From Rhodamnia argentea (taxonomy: Eukaryota; Streptophyta; Magnoliopsida; Myrtales; Myrtaceae): DNA of 64,000 nucleotides. The notes under the pieces were generated by a model. That model ran no database searches. It had not been told where the DNA came from and was given only the letters and a program-made list of their open reading frames with translations. The stretch is from assembly GCF_020921035.1 (NCBI RefSeq), contig NC_063155.1, positions 10,339,001 to 10,403,000 of the forward strand, read 5' to 3'. Positions 25,081 through 37,106 of the stretch are shown here, piece by piece. The position numbers and the translations under genes were made by a program. Every line of letters starts with the position of its first letter. Position 1 is the stretch's first letter.

Positions 25081-28000
25081 TATTGTCGCAATAATCTCCC
25101 ATTACATAGTTACTTATAAGGAGGTAATGGATGACCTAGTCCAATCAAGCCTGTCTATTCTCTGAACCACAGCAAAAGCAATGTAGCATTATGCATATCC
25201 AATAATAGGCATTGAAACATCTTAAAGCGCGATTGTCTAATCATGATTTGGAGAACTTCCTTCTCAGGGAAGAGCAGTATATTTGAGATGATAAATTACA
25301 ATGGTGGATATACCCCGAAATTATGTTTCAAAGGTAGATGCAAGTCATAGTTTGAAGATACAGATTTTAGCAAATGTCCATAGGAAGAATCATCATTGCT
25401 GTTACTTAGGAGACTGTTATATCCCTATCTAGAAAGAATACTGTTGAAGACTAAGACCAAGTCGTTGGCTAGACTTTTCTGATCTATGTTTAGGTGGATG
25501 AATGTGGGCATGGAATGGTTAAGGAGAAAACGCGGCAGAAAGGGATGAGGACTTGAATCCATTTTTACTTGAATCTCAGGTTTTCGTGAACTGAATTGTT
25601 GAAGTTTTAAGAACTGCCTAGAGACTTTCAACTGCTGTCAACCAATTCATCCAAGAGAAACATGAGGGTCTTGTTCTAGTTGAACTCTTTAAGAAGTGAC
25701 GGATTCATTGGTGAACATGGGATTGATTCGAGATATTGAGTCACATACGGCTTCTCGTGGGCTTCGTTGTTATGATCATTCTAAATCTTGGCATATTTGG
25801 AGGTTCATTTCCATATTCCTTCTGTGCATTACATTTCCTCGTCTAATTTGTGAAGACCGTTGTATACGGCTTCCAGAGCGCCATTGCTGTTGTCTCCCAT
25901 GACTCATCTCTGCTGTGTACCGCTGTCATTTTACCCGGGAACATGGACTATTAATGTAGACATGAACTGAGTACTGTTGATGCCGAAACAAACCCTCAGG
26001 TACTTTGCATTTCTACGTAGTTTCCTATGAGATTGTAGGTTTTCCAGTAGGAGATTTAAGGCTTAAGTAGCCAGAGTTCTGGAGATTATATGATTTGAGC
26101 ATGTTGTTTCTACTTGTTCTTTGCCTCTTTTGAGCTGGGAGAAGTTGTCTGTTCCCATATAGCGGAGATTACTATTGGGATCACATTTTCCCCCTCTATG
26201 TAGCACATCTTTGTCACTTTATGAATCCACCATTTAAGCAGCATCGTGTGATTTTTATCTGTTCTTGTTTTGATTCGAAGGCTCTTGTTCCCCGTCTGCA
26301 TATCACTCGTGGAGGACTTGATCAAGTGGCTATATAGAACTGGGAGCAGACAGTGCTGGTCATAATAGTACACATGCCGCTTCTTAGGAAACTGATGTCG
26401 GCACTTTGTGAATGTTCTGGTCACTCGGTGAAATGCTCGGAACATTTCCACGTCCACGTGAATCATAAGCGGCATGCGCTAACCTAACGGTGTGGATGCA
26501 GGTTTTGGTGGTCTGAAAATCAGCCAGGTGATGATATGATTGTGTTGATTTGGAACAGCACTTGCATTCTCATAATGCGTACACGGTTTTTCCCGTTCTT
26601 TCTGCTTTGGAACAGCACTCTGCACGAGAGCTTCTCTTCGCCTTCTCCGTGTACGTATCCGTATCCGTCGACAATTGCCGGACGGAGCTTCATGAAATGG
26701 TACTTGCAATTTACATTCCTGTGAGTAGTCGGAATCGCTTGGGTGAAGATCGTTTTGAACGAGCTCTCCTGTATTTCTCTGCTTGATTAGGACAAAACCC
26801 AGTTTTGACATGCAACAGCGAAGAAGTGGAAATTGTGCCGGCCGCGTTTTTGGTAAATATTGGGGGGGGCATGATTTTCACATGCGCTTTTGGCCCTTTG
26901 CATATCAAATCACGCGCTTTGGTCCTGGCTTCGATCGTTCACATTCCGTACTTTAAGGAAAACGACGTCCTATCTGAATAGTACCGACACGTCGACATGT
27001 CATTTTTTAAAAATAAATATTTTCAACACATTAGAGACATGTTGTATATTAAATATATAATTATTATTTTTATAATTTAAAAAATTAAAAAGGGAGAATA
27101 AATTTTCTAACATGGATAATACCTAGACAATTTTCGTTTTGGTCGAAGAGTCTAAACAATTGATGGACCCCACAGAGCACGCTCACGCTCAGCTGAGTGA
27201 GCCCAGAAAATCTGCCTTCTTCTCTTTCTCTGTACACTGCACAGTAGATTAGACACAAGTCAGAACTCGCTCTCCCTCCTCTCTTATCTTACGTCTTATC
27301 CACCCCCATTCCCTCTCTTTGCTTTTTTAAAAAAATCTCTGCCTCATCTCTCTCTCTCTCTTCTTTATCTCGCGAAGGAAACGACGAGCTCACCTCTTCC
27401 TCTTTCTCTCTCTCTGTCTCTCTCCTCTCAGTCTCGCGAAGGGAATGACAACCGCCCTGGTTTGGCTGCCTCGTCTCTTCTCCGGCGCTCTCCCCGCGGT
27501 GTCCTCCGGCGCTCTTCGCTCTCTGCTCGGGCCCTCGCTGCGGATCGCCGGCTCTCTCCCTCGTCTCTCTCATAGCCAAAGAGGCAGACAACTCCTCAGT
27601 CCTCCCCTTCTCCCCCGCGTCATCTCTACCCTCTGACACGCGTTGACCGCGTGTCTGTCACGTATCCGACACCGACGCGGCAACTCCTCCGGCGTGTCGG
27701 TGCTGCATAGCATCCTACGGATGAAATTGCCACACCCCCTACCCCTAACCGGGGCATCCACAGGACTCGAGTTCAGACAACATGGTGACAGTAGGGGTGA
27801 CGTCGCGTGTGGTGTCTTCTATCCGACTCTTACTTTGGGGCCCAATCCGACCTCAATCACTTTAATCATCGTATTCACACGATGATGCATCATCTATCAG
27901 GACTTTTTATTTGTGTATTTGGTTCGACATTTCTGAAGCCCTTTGAGAAAATTTGGATTATTTGGCAACCATTCTCGAATAGCTTTGAGACGAAAGCTAG

Positions 28001-28405
28001 CCTTGTGAGAAGGTTGAAAGCCCAAAGTAGGTATCCATGTGCTTTTGCGCTTTTAGCATTTGCGAAATGCTGAAATTAGGTTTTAATAAATAAATAAATA
28101 AGTTCCTTTTAAAATTACTCTCACTAATTCTTTAGTTTTTCATTTTTTTTTTTGTTATAATTACTATTGATCTTCTTTGAGCGACCGTGGATTTAAAATC
28201 CAACTGGCCCTGGGATTAATACTGCGTACCTGTGCAATGAAATGAGAAAGGGCATTTCGTCCTCATGAACACAACTTCAACTCATCTTTTCAATGAATCA
28301 AATGAAGCCGTAAAAACTACAAAAAAAAAGAAAAGAACCGACAAGCACTCGCTCCGCCACCAACCCAACTCCTTTCGTTGCAGCAACAAGCCGGCAGCTT
28401 CAGAT
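25081..28405. other. Spacer left of the first CYP94 gene, no gene recognised
   Basis: Several open frames occur (for example 26,110-26,475 minus and 27,289-27,639 minus) but none matches a known family. About 26,811-26,935 aligns with 36,780-36,880 ('tttgcatatcaaatca'), continuing the duplicated segment. About 27,180-27,640 is a CT-rich, GC-richer island; its plus-strand frame (MTTALVWLPRLF...) is low in complexity and I do not call it a gene. A 'cgtgtcggtgctgcatagc' stretch near 27,690 looks like a dispersed repeat. Confidence 0.45.
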
Positions 28406-29953
28406 TTAGCTCCTTTTCTTCACCACTACCTTCAGTCCCCCGGCCATATGGGCAGTCAGCAGAGGCACGAAAACGGGCCGGTTCTCGAGAACCGGTCTGA
28501 TCTCGAACCTCCTCAAGATCGACGCCACGACGTACTTCATCTGGATGAAGGCCATCTCCTTCCCGAGGCACACCCTCGGGCCCGCCTGAAATACCGGGTA
28601 CTTGTACGGGCTCACCCCCCTCGACTCCCCCTCGGCGCCGCCTTCCACCCCCGGTCCGACCAGCCACCGGTCTGGTCTGAACTCGAGCCGGTCCTTCCCC
28701 CACAGCTCCTCCATCCTCCCCATCCCGTAGGGGAAGTACGTCACTCTATCGCCCTTCCTCACCGGGGTCCCGTCCGGCAACACATCGTCGACCACGGCGT
28801 GCTTTGAGTCCCACGCGACTGGCGGGTACAGCCGCATTGATTCGCAAAGGCATGCCTTCAGGAACCTCATCTCCTTCAACGCTTCGAAGTCCAAGCACTT
28901 GCTATTGCTCCGGTCAAGAATTGTGTCAACTTCGCTCGTGATCCCTTGCTCAGCATTCGAGTTCTGAGAGAGCAGCCAGAAGAGCCAGGTCATCGCCGCT
29001 GATGTGGTGTCTCTTCCGGCCATCACGAAGCTTATCACCATGTCCCGCACCATCTCCTCACTATGTCCGGCCGCAAGGAACCTCGACAAGAGGTCCCCAT
29101 CGTATTTTATCTGCTGATCATCGTTATCCTGGAGCAGCTTCTTCTTCCTGTTCCGGATTATATCGAGTATATCCCCATGCACGAGCTTGACAGCTTCGGC
29201 GAGCTTCTTTTCGGATCCAATGTTCAACGCCCTCTTGATCTTCCAAACTAGATACACTGGGGAGGTGGCCCTCATTGCGCAGATCCTCGACGCGTCGTCA
29301 AAGGCAGTCACCAGAGGAGGCAGCGGGCGCGAGAGGTCGAGGCAATCCGGGTCGGTGCCTAAAGAAACTCGGCACACGGTGTCGAAAGTGAACCTCCTAA
29401 GCATGTCTTGAAGGTCCAGGGTCCGATCAGTATCAGCATATTCTTCGAGAAGGGGCAAGAGCCGGTTCTCGACTTCGGCATCGAGCGTCCGCACGACGAA
29501 GTCCCTCAATGTATTGGTAGTGAACTCGTGGCTGGCGAGCTTGCGCTGATCGGTCCAGAGAGGGCCGTCGACGTTGAAGATGCCACTGCCAAGGAAGTCG
29601 CCAAGAATGCTGGTGAAGGGGACACCCTTGGGGTAGTTGTGGAAGTTGGCCTTGAGGACGTGCTCGACGTTGCTAGGGTTGGCAGTGATGATGGTGCGGC
29701 AGGCGCCGAGGCGGCGAATGACGATGGTGTGGGTAGGGGATCGGGAGAGGAGGTCGGTGTACCAGTCGAGAAGGCGGGAACGGTTGCGGTAGAAGGAGAG
29801 GAGACATCCTATGATGGGATGAGAAGGAGGGCAATGGGTGATATGACGAGCAGAGGACGGTGGTGTTCTCTTGCTGCTGATCCGTTGAGCGAGGGAGAGG
29901 AAGACATAGAAGAAGAAGAATAGAGAAAACCCTAGAAACAGGAAAACAGACAT
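28406..29953 (-). CDS. Cytochrome P450 of the CYP94 family, copy 1 (CYP94B3-like)
   Basis: A 515-residue intronless P450. An N-terminal membrane anchor (residues about 3-22, Phe/Leu-rich) indicates the endoplasmic reticulum, and a CPPSHPIIG hinge follows. The oxygen-binding I-helix motif AGRDTT is at 312-317, the ExxR pair at Glu371/Arg374, a PDRW motif at 427-430 and the heme loop FQAGPRVCLG with Cys462 as iron ligand. CYP94 enzymes hydroxylate the omega end of fatty acids or jasmonoyl-isoleucine. The gene order here corresponds, from memory, to Arabidopsis CYP94B3, the JA-Ile 12-hydroxylase, so turnover of active jasmonate is the best guess, but fatty-acid hydroxylation is possible. A second copy lies at 37,107. 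Long open frames on the opposite strand are codon-bias shadows. Confidence 0.93.
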   Translation of the reverse strand: MSVFLFLGFSLFFFFYVFLSLAQRISSKRTPPSSARHITHCPPSHPIIGCLLSFYRNRSRLLDWYTDLLSRSPTHTIVIRRLGACRTIITANPSNVEHVLKANFHNYPKGVPFTSILGDFLGSGIFNVDGPLWTDQRKLASHEFTTNTLRDFVVRTLDAEVENRLLPLLEEYADTDRTLDLQDMLRRFTFDTVCRVSLGTDPDCLDLSRPLPPLVTAFDDASRICAMRATSPVYLVWKIKRALNIGSEKKLAEAVKLVHGDILDIIRNRKKKLLQDNDDQQIKYDGDLLSRFLAAGHSEEMVRDMVISFVMAGRDTTSAAMTWLFWLLSQNSNAEQGITSEVDTILDRSNSKCLDFEALKEMRFLKACLCESMRLYPPVAWDSKHAVVDDVLPDGTPVRKGDRVTYFPYGMGRMEELWGKDRLEFRPDRWLVGPGVEGGAEGESRGVSPYKYPVFQAGPRVCLGKEMAFIQMKYVVASILRRFEIRPVLENRPVFVPLLTAHMAGGLKVVVKKRS

Positions 29954-30009
29954 GATGATGATATGTAGAGTGAGGTCGGGTGAGGAAGAAGCTAAGAACG
30001 GTCCTTATG

Positions 30010-30017
30010 TTTATATA
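30010..30017 (-). promoter_or_regulatory. TATA box of CYP94 copy 1
   Basis: TATATAAA on the minus strand about 57 bases before the start codon. The surrounding bases are nearly identical upstream of copy 2. Confidence 0.65.
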
Positions 30018-30129
30018 GCAAGCAATGTATATCTTCTAGAGAGAGAGAGAGACTAAGGACTAAACAAAGAAGGGTTGAGGCCATCGTGCCAAATGCCTAC
30101 AAACAAAAAAAGAAAGAAAGGAGAATTAG

Positions 30130-30450
30130 AGTTCATTCACGTGGTTCTCGGAGCTTCAAAAAGGAGCGGGACAGCCTGCGGGATTGTCAGAAAGTTGTAT
30201 AGATTGCGAGACATGTTTTGCGGCGGGGAATACAATCCTCAAATCACAGCGCCTGCCTCGAGAACAAAAAAAACAAAGAGGAAAACATCGGGGGGCCAAA
30301 AAGAGATCTTTTGCTCCCTTTTCATTCACATTTTCACGCGCGTGACATGAAAAGGAGGGTTGTAACGACATGAGACGAGAGTTTAAAACATTGAGATTGT
30401 GCGAAACGTGAGGACATATATGCACCATCACATGCTTGTGGTGATAGTGT
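30130..30450. repeat. CYP94 upstream flank, copy A
   Basis: Aligns with about 45,610-45,930 and, for its first part, with about 39,035-39,120. Landmarks are 'cacgtggttctc', 'gcgagacatgttttgcgg', 'caatcc.caaatca', 'ggggccaaaaag' and, toward the end, 'catcacatg'. It is the upstream side of the minus-strand CYP94 gene. Confidence 0.7.
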
Positions 30451-30843
30451 ACTAGAATTCCAATAAATTTGTGTTGTTAAGCGAGATTAGCAGGGCGAAC
30501 ACAAATGACGAGCTCCAGTGTGAAATCCCGGATCGTCACAGTTTCACCAAAAAGATGAAGTACGATTAAGAATATTGATGGCCGACATGAATTGACAAAG
30601 GTTGTGATGGGTCATTTTGTTGATTTTGGATGAGAAAACCAATGGCAATGAATTTAAATGCATGAACACCGAGAACAACCGTAAATTGTAGGAAGGTAAA
30701 GATCAAGATATTCTTTCACAAAGAATACGATGCAATTAAACAACTTCCTAATCCGATATCTAGTTATGAGAAGTTGCTTCGCAATCTTCTATTGTTCAAC
30801 ATCACTTATCTACCGGAAGTTACAAATCCAGAACTATAAACTC

Positions 30844-32501
30844 CACTACTTGACAAATAAATGCTAGTGTCGACAATCTCATTGACCAAGAAAGGCTTTC
30901 GTCATTAACCGGTGATGCTTGTTATCGACAATTTTATCGACAATTTGTCGATTCTCTTCGAGTTGTAGAAATCATTAGCGACATGCTCCTCCCTAATTGA
31001 AAATTGGTTACTTGTTCCATATCCTTCATCAAATATAAATTGTTCACCATGGCAAGTCTAATTATAATAGTTCGGAGTAAACCCAAATCTACAAAGATGT
31101 TCTATAACTTTGTCACATGCATGAAATTTATTATTACTACACCTTTTACACGGAACACCTTAACTTGTTTTCATCCATCAACTCAAATTTACCACTAGCA
31201 AAGTCCAAAAATTGTTCCAACCCAATACAAAACTCATCGGTCAATCCTCGACGTCCGGGTAAGTTCTTATTATACGTCCAAGCCCTCTTTCTTTGCATTG
31301 TGTCCGTATAAAAATTAAAAAATCTCTTAAAATATTAAAATACCATATCTACTATTTAATATTCTTAATTAAAATTGTCAAATTGTAAAAATTAAAATAC
31401 ACTTAGCCACGAAACAATTACTTTCAAATTGAAAAAAAAAGAAAAAAAATACCATTTCAAGAAGTGACTGAAATATTTATAATACAAGCGATCAATTTGA
31501 TGAGAATTGCAAGGTCCACTTGGATTACGAAACCTTCAAATGGACATGTATCTTAAAAAATAAATTACTTAAGATTCATGAAGCTTTTGATAATTGATAG
31601 AAGAAAATGGCGAAATAAATAATAATTTATTCTATGATTACCATAAGACGCGAATTTAGCGACGACACTCTAAAGCCATTATTAATTTTGTGATGAAGAT
31701 TATTTGTTGCTAATTAGTGACGAAACAAGCGATTCATAGCCAATTAGCGAAGAAAAAATGTGTTCGTCACTATGTTGCAACGACATTCAACTTTCGTCGC
31801 AAAACAAACCAAGCGTAGTTTGCGACGACAAACGGTGCTCGTCGTGAAATTTGCAACGAATTTTATTTTCATTGCAAAATGTTGTGACAAAATACATTTT
31901 TCGTCGCAAATTTTGCGATGAAACACAATTTTCGTCACAAAACAACAAAGCGTAGTTTGTGATGAAATTCAGTTTTCGTCGCAAATTTTGCGACGAACGT
32001 GCCCTTTTCGTCGCAATTTCGCGGACAATTTTTCATCTAGCACCTACAAAAGGCGAAATTCACAGCAAGTCTGCGACCCTATATGAACGTTTTTTCGAAA
32101 AAATGTCACAAATATTATCGCTACTCTTGCATTACCACACAAACACCTTAACTTATGAGCTCAACTTTACTTCGCAATTTAAAAAAAAAAAAGTTACAAT
32201 GTCAACAAGGCTTACCAAAATATTTGATTGAATATTTTGTAAGAAAAAGTGGTCAATTTGATGAAAATCGCAACATTCGCTTGGATTGCGAGATCTTCAA
32301 ATAGACACGTATCTAAAAAAAGACAAACAAAAATTACTTAAGATTTATGAAGCTTGTAGCATTTGATAGAAGAAAATGATAAAATAAACAATAATTTATT
32401 TTATGATTACCATAAGACACAAATAAAAATGGAGAAGCGAGAAGACAAAAGGCAAAATGAAGAGAGGGGAGAGCGGTTGAACAACAAGAGTGCGGACTGG
32501 G

Positions 32502-32538
<37 letters not shown>

Positions 32539-33153
32539 ACAAGATTTTAAAGGGAGAAACTTTAATTAGCCACGAATTTAGCCACGAACTATTGAAGTTT
32601 GTGACGAAAAAGTGTCGGTGAAGTTTAGAGATGATTTTTAGCGATGAAAACATGTTTTCGTCGCAATACAATCGAGCCCAATTGCGACGAACATTCATTT
32701 TCGTGGAAAATTTTACGACGAAAACTAAATTTCTTCGCAAAATAACCAAGTGCATGTTGGGACGAAATTCAATTTTCGTCGCACGGTTTGCAACGAAAAT
32801 AATATTCGTCGCTCATTTTGCAATGAAAACGTGTTTTCATCACAAAACAACAACGCGTAAGTTGCAACGAAATTTAGTTATTGTCGCTAAATTTGAGATG
32901 AATTGAGTGTTCGTCGCTAAATTTGTGACGAATTTAGTTTTCCTCGCTAAATCTGTGACAAAATTGAGTTTTCGTCACTAAATTTATGGCGAAAAAAAAA
33001 TTTCATCACAAATTAGCAATGAAATGTTGTTGTTGCTATTTTCGTCACAAATTTGTGATGAAAACTCAATTCGTTGTAAAATTCGTCGCAAATTTAAGAC
33101 AAATTTTTTTCGTCGTTAATTTTCGTGGCTAAATCTGTTTTTTTGTTTTGTAG
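30844..33153. mobile_element. CACTA-like DNA transposon, non-autonomous, left end uncertain
   Basis: The right end is clear: the sequence finishes ...tttttttgttttgtagtg at 33,153, which reads CACTACAAAACAAAAAAA on the other strand, a CACTA terminus. Inward of it (31,660-32,030 and 32,580-33,110) lie dense repeats of TTTCGTCGC and GCGACGAAA in both orientations, the usual subterminal pattern of these elements. A stretch of about 300-500 bases (31,110-31,660) is repeated directly at 32,100-32,415. The left end is uncertain: CACTACTTGACAAATAA at 30,844 is an imperfect candidate, and the three bases flanking it do not match those after 33,153. No transposase reading frame is visible. A (GA)n microsatellite lies at 32,504-32,533. 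Confidence 0.65.
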
Positions 33154-33560
33154 TGAACCTAGATACGGTGCTGGATTCGGGCTGAGAAGGGGAAAGATTC
33201 GAGGAGATGCGCACCTATGACCTGTCTGCAAATCGAACCCACATGACAAATACATAAATGTTGGAACTTGGCAGGTATGAAATGGGAGGAGCCGACCTGA
33301 TGTCGGCTTTGGAGAGTCGTGGGGATTTGAATGAGCACGTGATGAGAAAAAAGAATGGTCTGATTTGGTGTCATGACTTTGTAAACAATTCCGTCGTCGA
33401 CGGCGGCGTCCCACTCGGTAAACGCCGAGGAAGAAACTCTTGCTTGTCTGCTCCACAAAGAGTCAAGCCCCCTCGACGACCTCCCGTTTCGACTCGATTC
33501 ATTTTGATCCTCCATGATTTCTGGTGGAGGAAAGCATTCTCATGCACATAAGATAAAAGC
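33154..33560. other. Start of duplicated block X (left copy), with an orphan open frame
   Basis: A 118-codon minus-strand frame (33,515 to 33,159, MEDQNESSRNGRSSRGLDSL...) ends six bases outside the CACTA end. I do not recognise the protein. The 'ccgtcgtcgacggcggcg' stretch near 33,400 resembles 'ccgccgtcgaaggcggcgg' near 53,120, so the region is probably the left part of a block also present at 52.93-53.83 kb. A gene fragment cut by the transposon is possible but unproven. Confidence 0.4.
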
Positions 33561-33599
33561 TCCTCGTGTGGGAATTATTCGTCCGGATATAAATACCCT

Positions 33600-34200
33600 T
33601 GATTCTTAATTAACTAAATGTCAGGCCAATCGAGTGGAAAGATCATAGTCTTTTATTGAAAAGGTGTCTCGAATTTGAGCTTGAAGAGGAAAGCTTCCTA
33701 AATCAAGTAGGTTTCTTATTTTGAAAAGGTTTCCTAATTGATGGTTTCCTAGTTGAAAAATGTTTGCTATTTTGGATCCAACCATTGCCTATAAATAAGA
33801 AGCTGATATTCGTTGTGAAGAGTATCCAAGAGGAGCTTTTGCTAGTGAATTACATCTCTAGTGTTTGAAGTCAATTTTAATCTTGCGAGTAAGATTTATG
33901 AATTCTTTCGTGAAATTGAGAGATTGATTTGTAAGGAATTGCGATGCTAAGCATTTGTAGGTTATTTGATGTGATTGGATATTGAAAAACATCGAGAGTA
34001 TTTGAGTGATTTGAATGTGGTTTGTATCACTTGAATTATAGCGAAAATTCGCTATCATTCTTCTAGTGGATATATGCATCTATGATCGAACCGCGTGAAT
34101 CTAGTGTCCAATTTATTTTCTTGCTATATCTATTTTATTGTTCGATCGCTTGCTTCGCACAACGGTCTTTATTGATTATTTCTCCCACCCTCTTGAAGAT
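33600..34200 (+). mobile_element. Possible solo LTR
   Basis: A region with a promoter-like 'cctataaataagaag' at about 33,790, a TG-starting candidate left edge near 33,619 (TGTCAGGCCAATCG) and no coding content, interrupting block X relative to its right-hand copy. This is the appearance of a lone LTR left after recombination. The ends and target duplication could not be fixed, so the call is tentative. Confidence 0.35.
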
Positions 34201-34419
34201 TCTAGAATATTCGGAGAACAAAAGCTAGTGTATTTGAATGATCTAAGCATGGACGCAACACATCGGCTGAGAAGATCGTCCTTTTTTTTTTCCCAACTAG
34301 CACGCAATGGGAGCTAGACAAAGTCAAACGTTTGATTTGACCAATACATGTGAAAGGGAAGGGGGGTTTTGATTGAAGTGGGGTTTGGTGATTTCTTTAA
34401 TGGAGAATAGTGTGTGAAA

Positions 34420-35460
34420 TTGCATGGGGATGGGGGACCAGGGCATTAGGAGAAACACAGAGGAAGAAATCAAAAATATTCATGGAGATAGCAGTGTGCA
34501 CGAAGACGACTATCTAAGTATCGAGACATTCAAACCATCGCATTGTGATTTTACAATATATCAATCACCATCAGTCAAAGACTTACATGTTTAAGAATCT
34601 GTTTGGTATTGGAACGCTCGGTCTAGGCTCGACGATTATAATTCCGAATTACAATTGTTGGCAACCGAAACGATTCAATTTATGAAACGCGTTCTTTTCA
34701 AAAATTTAGGAAGTGCCTTGATGAGCCCTTTTTAATTATTTGTACTAATCTTAACTTGGACTTTTCTTTTGTTAGTTACGCGGACATGCAGACTATCTCT
34801 TTCATTTCAAAAGCTATTCCAAAAAAAAAAAAAAAGAAAGAAGAGATTACCATTCCGCCTTCAAATCAAGGGAAATGTTCTTGCATGTGCCATGCTATAG
34901 ATCGATTCATGTGATGGAAGGGGTGGTCTCCTCAGTTTGTGCAAAATCAGACCGAGCAATTCACAAGTCGATACAATCTCAACTCGATCAGAAGAAGAGA
35001 AGATTCACTCTTTTATGTGCATGTACAAGAGTACATGTAGCCACTTTTTGATGCACCAAAATGATACGTCTACAGAACACGCGGTCAGTATACGGTCAGT
35101 ATACGATCGAATCGAAGTTTGCGTGATCAAGAAGAAAGGAAGTGGGTCAAATGACTTGGGGGAGGAAGTTGGGTTAGGCGGAAAGTCATTGAAGGACGAA
35201 CTCCATTGGCACGCTGACATGGACGTCTCATTCCTTAAGAAAACTATTCTTAAAGAACGGATGTAAAATCTCTCTTGGAGCTACTGCTAGTGCCACTGCT
35301 TTTACTTTTCTGTTCTCTTTTATGGTCAATTAGCGCACGTGAAGAATTACAATCACGTTTATCTTGCATCAAACGTGGCGCCAGCTATCCAAAGCTCTTA
35401 TGTTCAGTTGAAACATGGAATTCTAAGACATATGTCAACCTTAATTTTTGCTCTTTCAAA
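34420..35460 (+). repeat. Duplicated block X, left copy
   Basis: Aligns with 53,160-53,830. Landmarks are 'gggggaccagg.cA.tAgg.agaacac' at about 34,433 and 53,171, 'gcaccaaaatgatacgtctac' against 'gtaccaaaatgatacatctac', 'aggcggaaagtcattgaaggac' against 'aggcgggaagtaattgaaggac', and 'gcacgtgaagaattacaatcacgttt' against 'gcacgtgaagacttggaaacacgttt'. No gene is recognised. The matches at both ends of the large duplication show this block belongs to the CYP94 unit. Confidence 0.7.
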
Positions 35461-36299
35461 TTCTAACGTTTGAATTTAACGTTGCCTGCCCTGGATTCGC
35501 CGCCATTTTTTCCAGTCTAAGCCCACGGGGAAGGGGGGGATGGTCACATCGTCTCTCAACATGGCGGTTTTTACCAAATGTAAGAGACAGCCGCAGCAAA
35601 CAAGAAGAAAGAAAAGGGTGTCTCTTCTGAATCTATAAATTAAAAGATTAATATCACGAAAATTTTTAAATTGATAGATTTGCGATAAATTTACTCTAAA
35701 GTATTGTATTTTTAACACGAAAAATCATAAATTGATACATATATGACAATTTTATCCAAAATCCTTTTTTTTTAATCACAAAAACCCCCCCAACCGGTAC
35801 ACATGTGGCACCAACTATCCCTCGCCGGTCATTGGGAGGGCCACGGGCGAGCCAACCGACCCTCGCCATTCTTAGAAAGAAAAAAAAAGAATAAAAGAAT
35901 GAAAAATCAATTTTTAAAAAGAAATAAAAAAAAAAATTCATATTTTCTTTAACAATTATAAAAAAATTCAATTTTTTTTAAAATTATAAAAATTATCCAT
36001 ACTGATTTAGTAATATAATTTTTTTTAAAAAGAATCTACAACAAATAAGTTTTCTTATATTTGAATTAACTATGAAAGTTTTTTTTAGTAATAAGAGTCG
36101 GGTCGGGAAATTTGCATTATGCATAAAATGGGTTATAAACGGATTAATCGGTCAATTTGGGTTGGACCATTTACGACATGACTAACCCGTTTAACAGGTC
36201 TAATACGACCTTAGCCTACAATTGTTATTGAGTATAGCATAACTATGTCGGATGATAGCGCATTTGAATTGTAAAATTCTAAACGGCGTACGAAATTTC
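35461..36299. other. AT-rich spacer, nothing recognised
   Basis: Very AT-rich, with poly-A and poly-T runs. A 'cctcgccggtcattgggagggcc' stretch near 35,820 is the only GC-rich piece. No gene or element end was found. Confidence 0.5.
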
Positions 36300-36960
36300 T
36301 GTTCTAGGATGTCCGGGGTATGTGTGGTTGAAATTACAGTATTATTTTATGGTGGTTGGATTAGTTACAGCCGCAGGACATAACCTCAACTGATTATATT
36401 GATCGGTAATATATCAAATGATGCACCGCTCATTCTATGTTGCAACGTGAGATGAATTGTCGATGCAGGACCTCTTGCGTGTGTATTATTGTGGCTTGGA
36501 ACTGGGACAATTAGGGTGCTATGGTTCCCAAAGTGTTCGGAACACTTTGGGAAGTTGGTAAAAAGTTTCCCAAAGTTTGGGAACCTTTTGGAGCGAACGG
36601 AAACAAAAATACTTTTTTTTGTTCGAAACTTTTATCAAAGCTTTTGGAACTGGGACAATTAGAATGCTAGTAGACACTCACTGATAGTGCTCCAGAATCT
36701 CATGCTTTGAAATACCCGCATTGCATCTGAAGATTCATTAATTGATTCACTGTTGCATGTTGGCATTCAACACGTGGAGTAAAGACCCGTGGGAATGAAC
36801 GTTGTGGCCAGCCGGAATTTGGTGATGTTCTTGGACGCATTGTGCACGTGCGCTTTGCATATCAAATCAACATCCTGAAGCTACAATTACTCAATCCTCG
36901 TATTCGCACGAAAAGGACTCCGACTGATCTGTACCGTGTCCCCCTCACGACATACATTCC
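36300..36960 (+). repeat. Duplicated protease 3' flank, right copy
   Basis: A copy of 24,770-25,080 (at 36,300-36,720) and of about 26,811-26,935 (at 36,780-36,880), lying directly before the second CYP94 gene. A short internal repeat around 'ggaactgggacaatta' (36,497 and 36,644) flanks a small insertion rich in 'cccaaagt' and 'tttggga' palindromic words. The Ulp1 coding region itself is absent, so the duplication started downstream of that gene's stop codon. Confidence 0.7.
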
Positions 36961-37106
36961 AACCGTCCATTAATTTATGCCTTTCCCGGCTAGGCATGTT
37001 AATTGTGCGGATGTACATATTACATATGCCCAAGGGGATGTTATGACAAGGCCTTTTATACTCCCCAACTCATTTCGTTGTAACAACAAACCTGGCAGCT
37101 TCAGAT

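Noticed and set aside
27289-27639. Minus-strand 116-codon frame rich in Glu/Arg and the plus-strand MTTALVW frame in the CT-rich island
   Set aside because: Low-complexity composition from CT/GA repeats, no splice continuation and no known domain.
28265-29923. Long plus-strand open frames opposite CYP94 copy 1 (also 37,149-38,630 opposite copy 2)
   Set aside because: They mirror the P450 codons in another frame, appear in both copies only because the genes are nearly identical, and resemble no protein family.
31660-33110. Regularly repeated GCGACGAAA words considered as a CRISPR-like or satellite array
   Set aside because: The words are short, degenerate, in both orientations and bordered by a CACTA terminus; the genome is a plant. 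A transposon subterminal region explains them.
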